NCBI GenBank assembly: GCA_027078745.1
Contig: JALWWO010000019.1
Coordinates: 155,872-219,871 of the forward strand
Direction of reading: 5' to 3'
DNA: 64,000 nucleotides
DNA from: Chromatiaceae bacterium
Lineage (GTDB): Bacteria > Pseudomonadota > Gammaproteobacteria > Chromatiales > Chromatiaceae
How positions within the stretch are numbered: position 1 is the first letter of the stretch; every line of letters starts with the position of its first letter. A program made the position numbers and the translations under genes. The notes under the pieces are model-generated. The model had not been told where the DNA came from. It saw only the letters and a program-made list of their open reading frames with translations, and made no database searches. This document shows, one piece after another, positions 1-8,429 of the stretch.

Positions 1-1
1 G

Positions 2-151
2 GAACCCAAGGACGAAGATAAGATCCGCTATGCCTTCACCTATGCGAAGGAAGCGGGCATCGTGCGCACCGGAGATATCGTGGTGGCCACCTCCGGACAC
101 ACCCACACCGCCGGGGGCACGGACATGATCCGGGTGCTGACGGTGGATTGA
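2..151 (+). CDS. pyk: Pyruvate kinase, C-terminal 49 residues (partial)
   Basis: The window opens inside this gene. The reading frame from base 2 gives 49 residues ending IRVLTVD and a TGA at 149-151. Pyruvate kinase converts phosphoenolpyruvate and ADP to pyruvate and ATP in the last step of glycolysis. The segment A-F-T-Y-A-K-E-A-G-I-V followed by R-T-G-D-I-V-V-A-T-S-G-H and a G-G-T-D-x-I-R-V-L tail matches the end of the pyruvate kinase C-terminal (allosteric) domain, where a GD-hydrophobic-V-SG strand is followed by a G-T-x-hydrophobic-K/R-V ending. The next gene, tatD, begins 2 bases after the stop, so they are probably co-transcribed. Only the tail is visible, so the family call rests on a short stretch. 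Confidence 0.7.
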   Translation, partial: EPKDEDKIRYAFTYAKEAGIVRTGDIVVATSGHTHTAGGTDMIRVLTVD

Positions 152-153
152 TC

Positions 154-924
154 ATGTTCATCGATTCCCATTGCCATCTCGACCGCGTTGACCTGAAACC
201 CTACGGCGGGGACTTCTCCCGCTTCATGGGGGAGACCCGAGCGAGCGGCTTAGATCATCTGCTCTGCGTGGCCATCGATCTGGAAAGCTATCCCAAGATG
301 CGGGCGCTGGTGGACCCCTATCCCTGGGTGTTCGTCTCCATCGGCCTGCATCCCAACGAATCCGGCGAAGTGGATGCGGATGAGCTGGCCGTCCGAGCAC
401 AGGCGGATGCGCGCATCCTCGCCATCGGGGAGACGGGCTTGGATTATTACCGCTGTGAAGAATCCGACCGCCCCCGACAGCGGGAACAGTTTCGCCGGCA
501 GATCGCCGCCGCCCGGCAGGCGAACAAGCCCCTGATCGTGCACACGAGAGCCGCCCGAGAAGATACCCTGCGCATCCTGCGGGAAGAAGGGGCGGAACAG
601 GGCGTGCTGCACTGCTTTACGGAAACTTGGGAGATGGCCCGGCAAGGGTTGGATCTCGGCTTCTACCTCAGCTTTTCCGGCATCCTCAGCTTCCGCAACG
701 CGGCGGAACTTCGAGAGGTCGCCAAGCGGGTGCCCTTAGATCGCCTGCTCATCGAGACCGATAGCCCCTATCTCGCGCCGGTGCCCTATCGGGGCAAGCC
801 CAACGAACCCAAATATGTGCGCCAGGTGGCGGAATGCCTGGCGGCGCTGCGGGGTTTATCCTTGGAAGCCCTGGCAGAGATCACCCGAGAAAATTTCTTC
901 CGGCTGTTCCCGCGCCCAGCCTAG
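154..924 (+). CDS. tatD: TatD-family metal-dependent hydrolase / DNase
   Basis: A 256-residue cytoplasmic TIM-barrel hydrolase of the TatD/YcfH family, which acts as a metal-dependent 3'-to-5' exonuclease or phosphoesterase. Visible family marks are the N-terminal metal-binding H-x-H in FIDSHCHLD (His6, His8), the GETGLDY strand near 92-98 carrying a metal ligand Glu, the HTR strand, the HCFTE strand and the late ETDSPYLAP motif with its ligand Asp. Length matches the family (about 255-265). ATG at 154 is chosen because FIDSHCHLD must lie at the extreme N-terminus; an in-frame TTG at 148 would only add two residues and overlap the pyk stop. The stop overlaps that of the convergent next gene by 4 bases. 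Confidence 0.93.
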   Translation: MFIDSHCHLDRVDLKPYGGDFSRFMGETRASGLDHLLCVAIDLESYPKMRALVDPYPWVFVSIGLHPNESGEVDADELAVRAQADARILAIGETGLDYYRCEESDRPRQREQFRRQIAAARQANKPLIVHTRAAREDTLRILREEGAEQGVLHCFTETWEMARQGLDLGFYLSFSGILSFRNAAELREVAKRVPLDRLLIETDSPYLAPVPYRGKPNEPKYVRQVAECLAALRGLSLEALAEITRENFFRLFPRPA

Positions 925-1433
925 GCACGCAGCCGCCGGAGCAGGGTGCGCCATTTGGGCACCCGCCAATAATCCCGCCGGTTCATGCGCATCCAGCAGA
1001 GATCCCGCCCGAAACGTTCCACCCCAGGGGGCCAGATCTCCACCGGTGGATGCACACCGAACCAACGCCGATAGCTGTGCAGGGTTTTGGAATACCAGTC
1101 GGAGAACTTGCGCCGCTCTTCGGGTCCGCCGGCGGTGGGCTGATGGTGTAGGGGATGGGGCAACAGGGCGGTGAAAGGCCCCCAATAGTCCTGGGTGTAG
1201 AGCAGATGGAGATGCCAGGCCTGATCCACCTGATCCGAAGGGGTGACCGGATGACCGGCGACCATGGCGAGAAAGACAAACCGCCGGTATTCTTCCATCA
1301 CCGCCAGGGCGAAGTCCTGAGACCAATCGTTTTCCCGCGCCAATCGCTGGCTGAAGGGCAACACCGCATCCGGCTGATCTAGGGGATGGGCTTGAATGCG
1401 CGCCCAGAGCTGTCGTTGGGCTTCGGATTGCAT
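921..1433 (-). CDS. GRDP/DUF1399-like protein without glycine-rich tail
   Basis: A 170-residue soluble protein of unknown function. The central motif Q-V-D-Q-A-W-H-L-H-L-L-Y-T-Q-D-Y-W (about residues 66-82) resembles the DxxWHxHxL core of the glycine-rich-domain-containing protein family (GRDP, DUF1399). The rest is rich in Trp and Arg (RRWFGVHPP, RRDYWRVPKW) and has no signal peptide or membrane segment. From memory, such GRDP-like proteins often sit beside TIGR04222-type membrane proteins. One is encoded 1.3 kb upstream at 2689-3693, with a nuclease-like gene between. The three minus-strand genes have short spacers (30 and 61 bases) and may be one transcript. Family assignment is moderate and biochemical function is unknown. 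Confidence 0.6.
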   Translation of the reverse strand: MQSEAQRQLWARIQAHPLDQPDAVLPFSQRLARENDWSQDFALAVMEEYRRFVFLAMVAGHPVTPSDQVDQAWHLHLLYTQDYWGPFTALLPHPLHHQPTAGGPEERRKFSDWYSKTLHSYRRWFGVHPPVEIWPPGVERFGRDLCWMRMNRRDYWRVPKWRTLLRRLRA

Positions 1434-1463
1434 TGGGATCGATTGCAGAACGGATCTCGTTCT

Positions 1464-2546
1464 TTATTGTACGAGATTGACCTTTACTTTCTTTCTGACT
1501 GCAGGCGAGGCCACTTCCAACCCAAGATCGATGATCCTTTGTATAGACCTTCGGCTATAATTCGTGCCCATCCACCAGCCTTTTACAATTTCAACGGAAT
1601 ATTCTCTCGCTAAATCTGGGCGATCCGGATAAAGCGCTGCTTTCTTCTGAGCTAAATACCTGCGTTTCTTGCCATGCTTGCGGGCTGCGAACCGCTCTAA
1701 AAAGCCAATATCCTCCTTTGCGAGGAATCGGAATACCGCGATCATCACTTCTCGCGCAGATCCGGCTTCTTGCATGACCTCGCCCAGCTGGAAGCGGAAA
1801 GAATCGCCCGCTTTCCTAGAAACCCTTTGGTTGTGGGGGTGAAGAGCTTGCGTTCGGTGCTCCGATTCAGCCGGTTCCACCCCCTTCGCGATCTCCTCGA
1901 GAAACTGACTGCAACGGTCTAAATCCGGTTTATAGCCACAGCGTTCTTCCACTTTCTCGGCAAGAAGATCTAATAACAGGGAATCCTGTTCCTCCAGCAG
2001 GGCGCGCCACGCTTTTGGAAAGGTCGCATGAATCTCCCGATCTCGGGATAGGCTCTTGTAATCGGAACGGGCCGCGCTCAGCGCATCCCCTGTGCAAACG
2101 CGATCGTAGGCGAGATACCGACGAAACCGCTTTCCCGCTTCCTCTGCAGTTCTTTCCAATAAGTCCAGTTTGTACACTCGGCGTTCCTCATAGGCGCCCT
2201 GTTCTCCCGGGAGATAAAAACTCCATTCTTGCCCGTCGGTGAGAATGGCCATCGGCACGCCGAGATGAAATGCATAGGCGAAAAGTTGCCGATCGGCGCC
2301 CTCCGATGCACCGACCTTTTTCACCTCGATGAAGATCACCGGCTTGTTGGCAGGATGACACAAGGCGAAATCGACCCTACGGCCTTCGACGGAAAATTCA
2401 GGAAAGACGATCGTTGGATCAAAGACTGGCCAGCCGAGCGCTTGAAGGGTAGGTAATACAATCCCCTGAGAAACCAAAGCTTCCGAGATAAATACGCCTT
2501 TCCTTAATCTGGATTTTACGTGTTCTATGTGGCGCTCAATCGACAT
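1464..2546 (-). CDS. HsdR N-terminal-domain-like PD-(D/E)xK nuclease
   Basis: A stand-alone protein of about 360 residues whose N-terminal half matches the type I restriction enzyme R-subunit N-terminal nuclease fold. The motif order is SQGIVLP and LQALGWPVFDP, then R-R-V-D-F-A-L (catalytic Asp), then IFIEVKK (E-x-K), then a Q-L-F-A-Y-A-F helix (the HsdR QxxxY element). There is no helicase domain. The C-terminus carries GWWMGTNYSRRSI, which I do not assign. The start at 2546 gives MSIERHIEHVKSRL with an upstream AAGGA at good spacing. In-frame ATGs at 2564 and 2627 would add up to 27 residues with poor ribosome-binding sites. Its DNA looks less GC-rich than both flanks, which suggests transfer. 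It may be an orphan restriction or defence nuclease; no methylase is nearby. Confidence 0.7.
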   Translation of the reverse strand: MSIERHIEHVKSRLRKGVFISEALVSQGIVLPTLQALGWPVFDPTIVFPEFSVEGRRVDFALCHPANKPVIFIEVKKVGASEGADRQLFAYAFHLGVPMAILTDGQEWSFYLPGEQGAYEERRVYKLDLLERTAEEAGKRFRRYLAYDRVCTGDALSAARSDYKSLSRDREIHATFPKAWRALLEEQDSLLLDLLAEKVEERCGYKPDLDRCSQFLEEIAKGVEPAESEHRTQALHPHNQRVSRKAGDSFRFQLGEVMQEAGSAREVMIAVFRFLAKEDIGFLERFAARKHGKKRRYLAQKKAALYPDRPDLAREYSVEIVKGWWMGTNYSRRSIQRIIDLGLEVASPAVRKKVKVNLVQ

Positions 2547-2688
2547 CTGAGTTTCCTTTTCCATCCAGCCCGCCAGCCGGGTGCCTTGTGTCAGATGGGC
2601 AAAGTCTACGCCCGACGAATTCGACATGAACTAACCTAGCACAACTTTTCCCCACTAAAGAAAGGAATTTCGGCAGCATTTCCCGCCC

Positions 2689-3693
2689 CTATCCCCCACA
2701 ACCGCCGCAGCCTCCGCAGCCGCCACAACCCCCATCACCGCCATCGCCACTATCTCCCCCATCATCGATCCACCAGAGGGAAGAGGTAAGCCCTTCGGGA
2801 ATGCGCACTAATTGTTCCAGATCACTCAGCATGCCCACCCCATAGGCCGCTAATCCGAATAAGGCCACCTGCTCCAGTCTATTATCCCGTTCTCGGCCGA
2901 TCTGATCGGCGTATTCCCTCATCCATTGCTTGCCTCGGGCACTGGGTCGCTCCCGTGCTAATTTACGGAGCAATTGATAGGTCATAAAAGCCATGAGCAA
3001 TAGGCTCAGGATGAGAAAGCCCACCGGTCTACCTGCCAGAACGCCCGCGATCAATCGCAGAATACCGATGAGGAATAAGAGACCGAAGGCGAATTGCAAC
3101 AGCTTTTTTGCAAACACCTGTTGATTGGGTTTCTCCAACAGTCCATGCCGAAACAATCGCATCTGCAAGCGATCCAGATCGCCCCCGAGGACCTCGGTTT
3201 TCATCTGATGCCGGAATTGGGCGGGGTTTTTGATGGGATGAACCGCTTGCAAGGCATTGTAGAGACGGCGTTCCAGTTTGGGCCGATCCCGGGCGGGCCG
3301 ATCCTCCCGAATCAGGGTTCGTTCCACCCCGTTCACCCGCAGGGCGCCTTGATCCACCAAGCTGGCTAAGGCAGTGTCCAGCACCCGATCAGGACCGCCG
3401 GCGAGATAGGCGAGGGCATAGGGATCTTTGGGAACGCTGCGGACAGATCGCTGCCGGGAGCTGCCGTCCAACCAGCGCGCCCCCAGGGCACCGGCGGCCA
3501 GCAGGCCCCACAGGGTCCAGTACCAGCCCAGAAAGGCTGCCGCATTGAGGGCTAGGGGATTGCCCCCCACCTCCGCTAGGGTGTCGGGCCGGTCATCCGC
3601 TGCCTGTAGGGGAGCGTTCAGCAGACACAGCAGCACGAGGGAACCGAGTGGGGCGCAGCCCAGCTGCCCTATTTTCTGGGTGGTTTTTCCCAT
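2689..3693 (-). CDS. TIGR04222-type membrane protein with Cys-Gly-Gly tail
   Basis: A 334-residue membrane protein. A signal peptide (residues about 1-31, ending LNAPLQAAD) is followed by a transmembrane segment FLGWYWTLWGLLAAGALGA (near 54-72). A soluble domain with PYALAYLAGGP and RAL-type helices comes next, then two more hydrophobic helices near 200-245 (LLFLIGILRLIAG, GFLILSLLLMAF). It ends in GDGGDGG and four CGG repeats. A YALAYLAGGP-like start and Cys/Gly-rich end are what I remember for the TIGR04222 family, whose function is unknown. The C-terminal CGGCGG run could bind metal or be processed. The gene is divergent from ccmA, with only 34 bases between start codons, so its promoter must share that space. 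It is possibly co-transcribed with the downstream nuclease-like and GRDP-like genes. Confidence 0.65.
   Translation of the reverse strand: MGKTTQKIGQLGCAPLGSLVLLCLLNAPLQAADDRPDTLAEVGGNPLALNAAAFLGWYWTLWGLLAAGALGARWLDGSSRQRSVRSVPKDPYALAYLAGGPDRVLDTALASLVDQGALRVNGVERTLIREDRPARDRPKLERRLYNALQAVHPIKNPAQFRHQMKTEVLGGDLDRLQMRLFRHGLLEKPNQQVFAKKLLQFAFGLLFLIGILRLIAGVLAGRPVGFLILSLLLMAFMTYQLLRKLARERPSARGKQWMREYADQIGRERDNRLEQVALFGLAAYGVGMLSDLEQLVRIPEGLTSSLWWIDDGGDSGDGGDGGCGGCGGCGGCGG
2692..2745 (-). repeat. Short GGC/TGC codon repeat encoding Gly-Gly-Cys tail
   Basis: The 3' end of the preceding gene is low-complexity DNA, an imperfect repeat of Gly-Gly-Cys and Gly-Gly-Asp codons that encodes the Cys/Gly-rich C-terminus. 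It lies within the reading frame and ends exactly at the stop codon. Repeat number could vary by slippage. Confidence 0.6.
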
Positions 3694-3727
3694 GGTAATA
3701 TGCCTTTCTTTTCAGGGCGCTAGCGAT

Positions 3728-4345
3728 ATGCTGGAAGTCAAGCACCTGAGTTGCCGCAGGGGCGACCGCCGCTTGTTCTCGGATCTTTCCTTTCAACTGC
3801 CATCCGGCACCTTGCTTCATGTGCAGGGGGCGAACGGCAGCGGCAAGACCACCTTGTTGCGGGCGCTCTGCGGGCTCTTGCAGCCGGAATCCGGGGAAAT
3901 CCTGTGGCAAGGTGAGAACATCCGCCACCTCAAGGAAGATTTTCACCGAGATGCTTTGTATTTCGGTCATCTCAACGGCATCAAGGGCGATCTCACAGGC
4001 CTCGAAAACCTGCGGATCGCGGCGACCTTGGCCGGAGAACGGCCACCGGAAGCGGTCCTCTGGGAAGTCCTGGAACAGATGGGTCTGCTGGGCTTCGAGG
4101 ATCTGCCCACTCGGATGCTCTCCCAAGGCCAGAAGAAGCGGGTTGCGCTGGCGCGGCTGCTGCTCAGCAAAGCGCCCCTCTGGATCTTAGATGAGCCCTT
4201 CACCGCATTGGACGTAGCCGCCGTGGAACAACTTCAGCAGCGCATCGCCCATCAGATCGTTCGAGGGGGCCTGGTGATCCTCACCACCCATCAGGAAGTG
4301 CCCTTGACCGCCGGACAAATTCAACGCCTGAACCTCGGATCATAA
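3728..4345 (+). CDS. ccmA: Heme exporter ATP-binding protein CcmA
   Basis: A 205-residue ABC ATPase, the usual CcmA length. It powers the CcmABCD complex that releases holo-CcmE during System I cytochrome c maturation. Visible motifs are Walker A GANGSGKTT (34-42), signature LSQGQKKR, Walker B LWILDEP and the switch histidine in LTTHQE. LSQGQKKRVALARLL is typical of CcmA rather than of generic exporters. ATG at 3728 is used; the frame stays open upstream through the opposite-strand gene, but residues before MLEVKHLSC do not belong to the family. First gene of the ccmABCDEFGHI series, 3 bases before ccmB. Confidence 0.95.
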   Translation: MLEVKHLSCRRGDRRLFSDLSFQLPSGTLLHVQGANGSGKTTLLRALCGLLQPESGEILWQGENIRHLKEDFHRDALYFGHLNGIKGDLTGLENLRIAATLAGERPPEAVLWEVLEQMGLLGFEDLPTRMLSQGQKKRVALARLLLSKAPLWILDEPFTALDVAAVEQLQQRIAHQIVRGGLVILTTHQEVPLTAGQIQRLNLGS

Positions 4346-4348
4346 CGC

Positions 4349-5020
4349 ATGTGGCCGGTCTTTCTCTGTATCTTGGGGCGGGATATTCGCCTCGCCTTGC
4401 GGCGGCGCACGGACGTGCTCACCACCCTGTTCTTCTTCCTCATCGTGGTCAGCCTGTTTCCCCTGGGGGTGGGCACGGAGCAACAAACCCTCCGCTTGCT
4501 GGGGCCCGGGGTGGTCTGGGTCGCCGCGCTCCTCGCGTCCATGCTGGCCCTGGAACGCCTGTTCGCGGCGGATTATGCAGACGGCACCTTAGAACAGATG
4601 CTCCTGACGCCCCAGCCCCTGTTTCTGGTGGTCTTGGCCAAGGTCGCCGCTCATTGGGTGCTCACTGGACTGCCCTTAGTCCTCATCGCGCCCCTAGTGG
4701 GTTTGCAATACCATCTCTCGGAGACGGCGCAGTTTGTCATGGTGCTTTCCCTGCTCCTGGGCACGCCGGTCTTGAGCCTGATCGGTGCCATCGGTGCCGC
4801 CCTGACCCTAGGCTTGCGGGGCGGGGGCATCCTGCTGTCCCTCCTGATTCTGCCCCTGTATATTCCCGTCCTCGTCTACGGGGCCGGCGCGGTGAGCGTG
4901 AGCGATCTGGGTTTTTCCCACACCCAACCCTATTTCTCCCTGCTGGGTGCCTTTTTTCTCCTGGCCCTGTTCCTCTCTCCTCTGGCCGCAGCGGCAGCCT
5001 TGCGGATCTCTACGGAATAG
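4349..5020 (+). CDS. ccmB: Heme exporter membrane protein CcmB
   Basis: A 223-residue inner-membrane protein with about six hydrophobic helices, the membrane partner of CcmA. Family marks are the N-terminal RDIRLALRRRTDVLTTLFFFLIVVSLFPLGVG, the region around ALERLFAADYADGTLEQML, and the late hydrophobic helices GGILLSLLILPLYIPVLVYG and PYFSLLGAFFLLALFLSPLAAAAALRI. Length matches known CcmB (about 220). It starts 3 bases after the ccmA stop and is followed by a 66-base spacer before ccmC, the largest gap inside this cluster. Confidence 0.95.
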   Translation: MWPVFLCILGRDIRLALRRRTDVLTTLFFFLIVVSLFPLGVGTEQQTLRLLGPGVVWVAALLASMLALERLFAADYADGTLEQMLLTPQPLFLVVLAKVAAHWVLTGLPLVLIAPLVGLQYHLSETAQFVMVLSLLLGTPVLSLIGAIGAALTLGLRGGGILLSLLILPLYIPVLVYGAGAVSVSDLGFSHTQPYFSLLGAFFLLALFLSPLAAAAALRISTE

Positions 5021-5086
5021 CCCTGGATTCGGTGCGATCTGGTACCCTTAGCACCCCACTGCTGAATCGCCGAGTACCCTGATTCT

Positions 5087-5833
5087 ATGAAGCTCTTTCG
5101 ATTCTCCTCCCCGGCTACCTTTTATCCCCTGGCAGGACGGCTGATCCCTTGGTTCTGGGGGCTGGCCCTTTTGCTGATCGCGCTGGGCTTGTACTGGAGT
5201 TTCTTTGAAACGCCGGATCAGTTGGGGGGCACCAATCCCCAGAAGGCCTATTACCGCATCATCTTCATCCATGTGCCTGCAGCCTGGATGTCCATGTGGC
5301 TCTATCTGGTGCTGGTGTTCTGGTCAGCGGTGGGTTTGATCTTTAACACCCGCCTTTCCTTCATGATGGCCCATGCCACCGCTCCTACCGGCGCGATCTT
5401 CACCCTCATCGCCCTGTTGACCGGTTCTTTCTGGGGTCGGCCGAGCTGGGGCACCTGGTGGGATTGGGATCCTCGCTTGACTTCGGAACTGGTGTTGTTC
5501 TTCCTCTATGTGGGCTATGGTGCCCTGCATGCCGCCATCGATGAACCGAGAAGGGGAGATCGGGCTTGTGCCCTGCTGGCCATCGTGGGTTTGGTCATGG
5601 TGCCCATCATCTTCTGGTCCATCAATTGCCCCGATCCCAATCAGTGCGCCGCCCTGCATCAGCGCTCTTCCTTGGATCGGATCGAGGAAAACATTCTGTT
5701 CGCCATGTTGACCATGACCCTGGGCTTCTGGATGTATTCCTTCGCCACCATCTTCATGCGGGTCCGTTCCCTGATCCTTCTCCGAGAAGCGGAATCCACC
5801 TGGGTGCGGGAAATGCTGGAGCGAATGAAATGA
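5087..5833 (+). CDS. ccmC: Heme lyase / exporter protein CcmC
   Basis: A 248-residue inner-membrane protein with six predicted helices. CcmC loads heme on CcmE. It shows the WWD tryptophan-rich periplasmic signature of the heme-handling protein family (W-G-T-W-W-D-W-D-P-R-L-T around residues 125-136) and two conserved periplasmic His in HVPAAW and the loop before the last helices (here seen as HQRSS). Size matches the family. The stop overlaps the ATG of ccmD (ATGA), so translation is coupled. Confidence 0.96.
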   Translation: MKLFRFSSPATFYPLAGRLIPWFWGLALLLIALGLYWSFFETPDQLGGTNPQKAYYRIIFIHVPAAWMSMWLYLVLVFWSAVGLIFNTRLSFMMAHATAPTGAIFTLIALLTGSFWGRPSWGTWWDWDPRLTSELVLFFLYVGYGALHAAIDEPRRGDRACALLAIVGLVMVPIIFWSINCPDPNQCAALHQRSSLDRIEENILFAMLTMTLGFWMYSFATIFMRVRSLILLREAESTWVREMLERMK

Positions 5834-6000
5834 GCGCGTTTTTTTCCCAAGGCGGTTATGCCTTCTATGTATGGACTGCCTACGGCCTGACCTGCTTGCT
5901 CCTGTGCGCGGAGGTCATTCAGCTGCGGCATCAGCATCGAACTATTTTGGCGCGCTTGCGTCGATGGATGCGAATGAACCTTCGAGGAAAAGATCAGTGA
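5830..6000 (+). CDS. ccmD: Heme exporter small membrane protein CcmD
   Basis: A 56-residue protein too short for many gene callers. It has one transmembrane helix (about residues 11-33, FYVWTAYGLTCLLLCAEVI) preceded by the conserved GGYAFYVW-type start, followed by a basic cytoplasmic tail (RHQHRTILARLRRWMRMN). CcmD stabilises CcmC and CcmE and is needed for CcmE release. The ATG overlaps the ccmC stop as ATGA, and its own stop overlaps the GTG of ccmE as GTGA. Position between ccmC and ccmE is the expected one. Confidence 0.92.
   Translation: MSAFFSQGGYAFYVWTAYGLTCLLLCAEVIQLRHQHRTILARLRRWMRMNLRGKDQ
5984..5988 (+). promoter_or_regulatory. Ribosome-binding site of ccmE (GAGGA)
   Basis: GAGGA lies inside the ccmD reading frame, 8 bases before the GTG at 5997. 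It decides between the GTG start and the earlier ATG at 5964, which has no comparable site. Confidence 0.55.
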
Positions 6001-6461
6001 AAGCCAGACAGAAACGCTTGTTGTTCGTCGCCTTCGGTATCCTGGGGGTCGGAGTCGCCGCTCTCTTAGCCATCAATGCCCTGCGCAGCAATATCGCTTA
6101 TTTCTTCAGCCCCTCCCAGGTCGTCGCCCAGGAAGCGCCGGCCAATGCGGTCTATCGCCTGGGGGGCCTGGTGGTGAAGGACAGTTTGCAACGCCAGCCG
6201 GATGGCCTCACTGTTACCTTCGATGTGACCGACCAGGTGGAAACTGTGCGGGTGCGCTACACAGGCATTTTGCCGGATCTCTTCGGCGAGGGGCAGGGAG
6301 TGGTGACCAAGGGCCGCATGGGGCCCGATGGGGTCTTTGTGGCGGAAGAGGTCTTGGCCAAGCATGATGAGGCCTACATGCCGCCGGAAGTGGCGGACAG
6401 CCTCAAGACCGCCCACGCGAAAGGCGTTTCCCAAGCGGCCGAGGGAGCAAAACAGCCATGA
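5997..6461 (+). CDS. ccmE: Periplasmic heme chaperone CcmE
   Basis: A 154-residue membrane-anchored heme chaperone. The N-terminal anchor is residues 7-29 (RLLFVAFGILGVGVAALLAINAL), followed by an OB-fold with YRLGGLVVKDS and LPDLFGEGQGVV. The heme-binding motif HDEAY gives His123 (covalent heme) and Tyr127 (axial ligand). The start is taken as GTG at 5997: it yields the family-typical KARQKRLLF opening, overlaps the ccmD stop and has GAGGA 8 bases upstream. An in-frame ATG at 5964 would add 11 residues. The stop overlaps the ccmF start (ATGA). Confidence 0.95.
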   Translation: MKARQKRLLFVAFGILGVGVAALLAINALRSNIAYFFSPSQVVAQEAPANAVYRLGGLVVKDSLQRQPDGLTVTFDVTDQVETVRVRYTGILPDLFGEGQGVVTKGRMGPDGVFVAEEVLAKHDEAYMPPEVADSLKTAHAKGVSQAAEGAKQP

Positions 6462-8428
6462 TCCCAGAACTCGGCCATTTTTCCCTGGTGCTAGCCCTGG
6501 CCCTGGCCCTGATCCAAGCGACTGTGCCCCTCATCGGATCCTTTATCCAGCGGGTCCCCTGGATGCGCCAAGCCCGCGCCCTGGCTTGGGGGCAATTGCT
6601 CTTCAGTCTCATCGCTATGGGCTGTCTGCTCCAGGCCTTTCTGACCGATGATTTTTCCGTGGTCTATGTGGCCACCAATTCCAATTCCCTGCTGCCCGAG
6701 ATTTACAAAGTGTCCGCCCTCTGGGGGGCCCATGAAGGTTCCCTGCTGCTCTGGGCAACCCTGCTGGCGGCCTGGGGGGCGGCGGTGGCCACCTTCAGCC
6801 GCAATCTGCCCCTGCCCGTGGTGGCGCGGGTGCTGTCGGTCATGGGCATGGTGGGCATCGGCTTTTTGCTGTTCATGCTGCTGACCTCGAACCCTTTTGA
6901 GCGCATCTTTCCCATGCCTCGGGAAGGGCGGGATCTGAACCCCCTGCTCCAGGATCCAGGCCTAGCCCTGCATCCGCCCATGCTGTACATGGGCTATGTG
7001 GGCTTTTCCGTGGCCTTCGCCTTTGCCATCGCCGCCCTCATCGGGGGCAAGCTGGATGCGGCCTGGGCCCGTTGGTCTCGACCCTGGACCACCGTAGCTT
7101 GGATCTTTCTGACCCTGGGCATCGTGCTGGGCAGCTGGTGGGCCTATTACGAACTGGGCTGGGGGGGCTGGTGGTTCTGGGATCCGGTGGAAAACGCTTC
7201 CTTCATGCCCTGGCTGGCGGGCACTGCTCTCGTGCATTCCCTAGCAGTCACGGAAAAGCGGGGTGCTTTTAAGAGCTGGACGGTGCTCTTGGCCCTGTTC
7301 GCTTTCTCCCTGAGCCTGTTGGGTACTTTCTTAGTGCGCTCCGGCGTGCTCACTTCCGTCCACGCCTTCGCCACCGATCCCGCCCGAGGCACGTTTATTT
7401 TGGTCTTCCTCTGCGTGGTCATCGGGGGCTCCCTGGCCCTTTACGCTTGGCGAGCGCCGGCGGTTTCCGGTGGGGGACGCTTCGAATTGCTCTCCCGAGA
7501 GAGCGTTTTGCTCGCCAACAATCTGCTGCTCAGCCTGTTCACTGCCTTGGTGCTCTTCGGCACATTAGCCCCCCTGATCTATGAGGCCATGGGCTGGGGA
7601 AAGATCTCCGTGGGCTTCCCTTGGTTCAACACCATGTTTGTGGCCACCATGCCCTTCTTAGCCTTCCTGCTGGGCGTCGGCCCCTTGACCCGATGGAAGC
7701 AGGACGAGGGGGAACGCCTGGTCAAGTTGCTCTGGCCTGCCTTTCTCGGAGCCAGCATCGCAGCGGTTTTCGGTGGAATCTTCACCCCCCTGGAGAGCGA
7801 GCATTGGTTCCTCATCCCTTTGGGCTTGGGCCTGGCTGTCTGGATTTTGATCGCCCATATGCTAGCCATCTGGGATCGCCTCAAGCATAAGTCCGGTCTG
7901 GGCGCCCTGTTCCGCGATTTTGCCGGCGGCGGGCGCAGCTTCTACGGCATGGTGATCGCCCATCTGGGGGTGGCTGTCTTCATCGTGGGGGTTACGCTGG
8001 TCTCCCATTTCGGGATCGAACGGGATGTGCGCATGTCCCCCGGCGATGTGCAGGAGGAATCCGGCTATCAATTCCACTTCCTGGGAGTGGAGAATCACCG
8101 AGGGCCGAACTATATGGCCGCGCGCGGTCATTTTCAGGTGACCCGAGATGGGGAACTGGTGGCGGAGCTCTGGCCGGAGAAGCGCAGTTACTTCACCTCT
8201 GCCAAGCCTATGACGGAAGCCGCTATCGACTGGGGTTTTCTTCGAGATCTCTATGTTTCCCTGGGGGAACCCGTGGGGGATGGGGATTGGGCGGTGCGCC
8301 TCTACTACAAACCCTTCGTGCGCTGGATCTGGCTTGGCGGCTTGCTCATGGCTTTGGGCGGCTTGATCACCCTGACGGATCGGCGCTATCGCGTGCTGGC
8401 AAAATCGGCGGGAAAGCGGACTACCTGA
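6458..8428 (+). CDS. ccmF: Cytochrome c heme lyase subunit CcmF
   Basis: A 656-residue polytopic inner-membrane protein, the core of the synthetase that transfers heme from CcmE to apocytochrome c. The WWD signature WWFWDPVENASFMPW lies near residues 236-250. Conserved His residues occur in periplasmic loops (WGAHEGS near 91-97, ALHPPMLYMGY near 169-179, and TSVHAFATDP). The soluble periplasmic loop before the last helix contains FHFLGVENHRGPNYMA, as in CcmF. Length is typical (about 640-660). It overlaps ccmE by 4 bases and is 1 base from ccmG. Confidence 0.96.
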   Translation: MIPELGHFSLVLALALALIQATVPLIGSFIQRVPWMRQARALAWGQLLFSLIAMGCLLQAFLTDDFSVVYVATNSNSLLPEIYKVSALWGAHEGSLLLWATLLAAWGAAVATFSRNLPLPVVARVLSVMGMVGIGFLLFMLLTSNPFERIFPMPREGRDLNPLLQDPGLALHPPMLYMGYVGFSVAFAFAIAALIGGKLDAAWARWSRPWTTVAWIFLTLGIVLGSWWAYYELGWGGWWFWDPVENASFMPWLAGTALVHSLAVTEKRGAFKSWTVLLALFAFSLSLLGTFLVRSGVLTSVHAFATDPARGTFILVFLCVVIGGSLALYAWRAPAVSGGGRFELLSRESVLLANNLLLSLFTALVLFGTLAPLIYEAMGWGKISVGFPWFNTMFVATMPFLAFLLGVGPLTRWKQDEGERLVKLLWPAFLGASIAAVFGGIFTPLESEHWFLIPLGLGLAVWILIAHMLAIWDRLKHKSGLGALFRDFAGGGRSFYGMVIAHLGVAVFIVGVTLVSHFGIERDVRMSPGDVQEESGYQFHFLGVENHRGPNYMAARGHFQVTRDGELVAELWPEKRSYFTSAKPMTEAAIDWGFLRDLYVSLGEPVGDGDWAVRLYYKPFVRWIWLGGLLMALGGLITLTDRRYRVLAKSAGKRTT

Positions 8429-8429
8429 G

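Noticed and set aside
2692..2745. Short repeats resembling a CRISPR or variable tandem array
   Set aside because: They are in-frame Gly/Cys codons at a gene end, with no spacers and no cas genes in the window.
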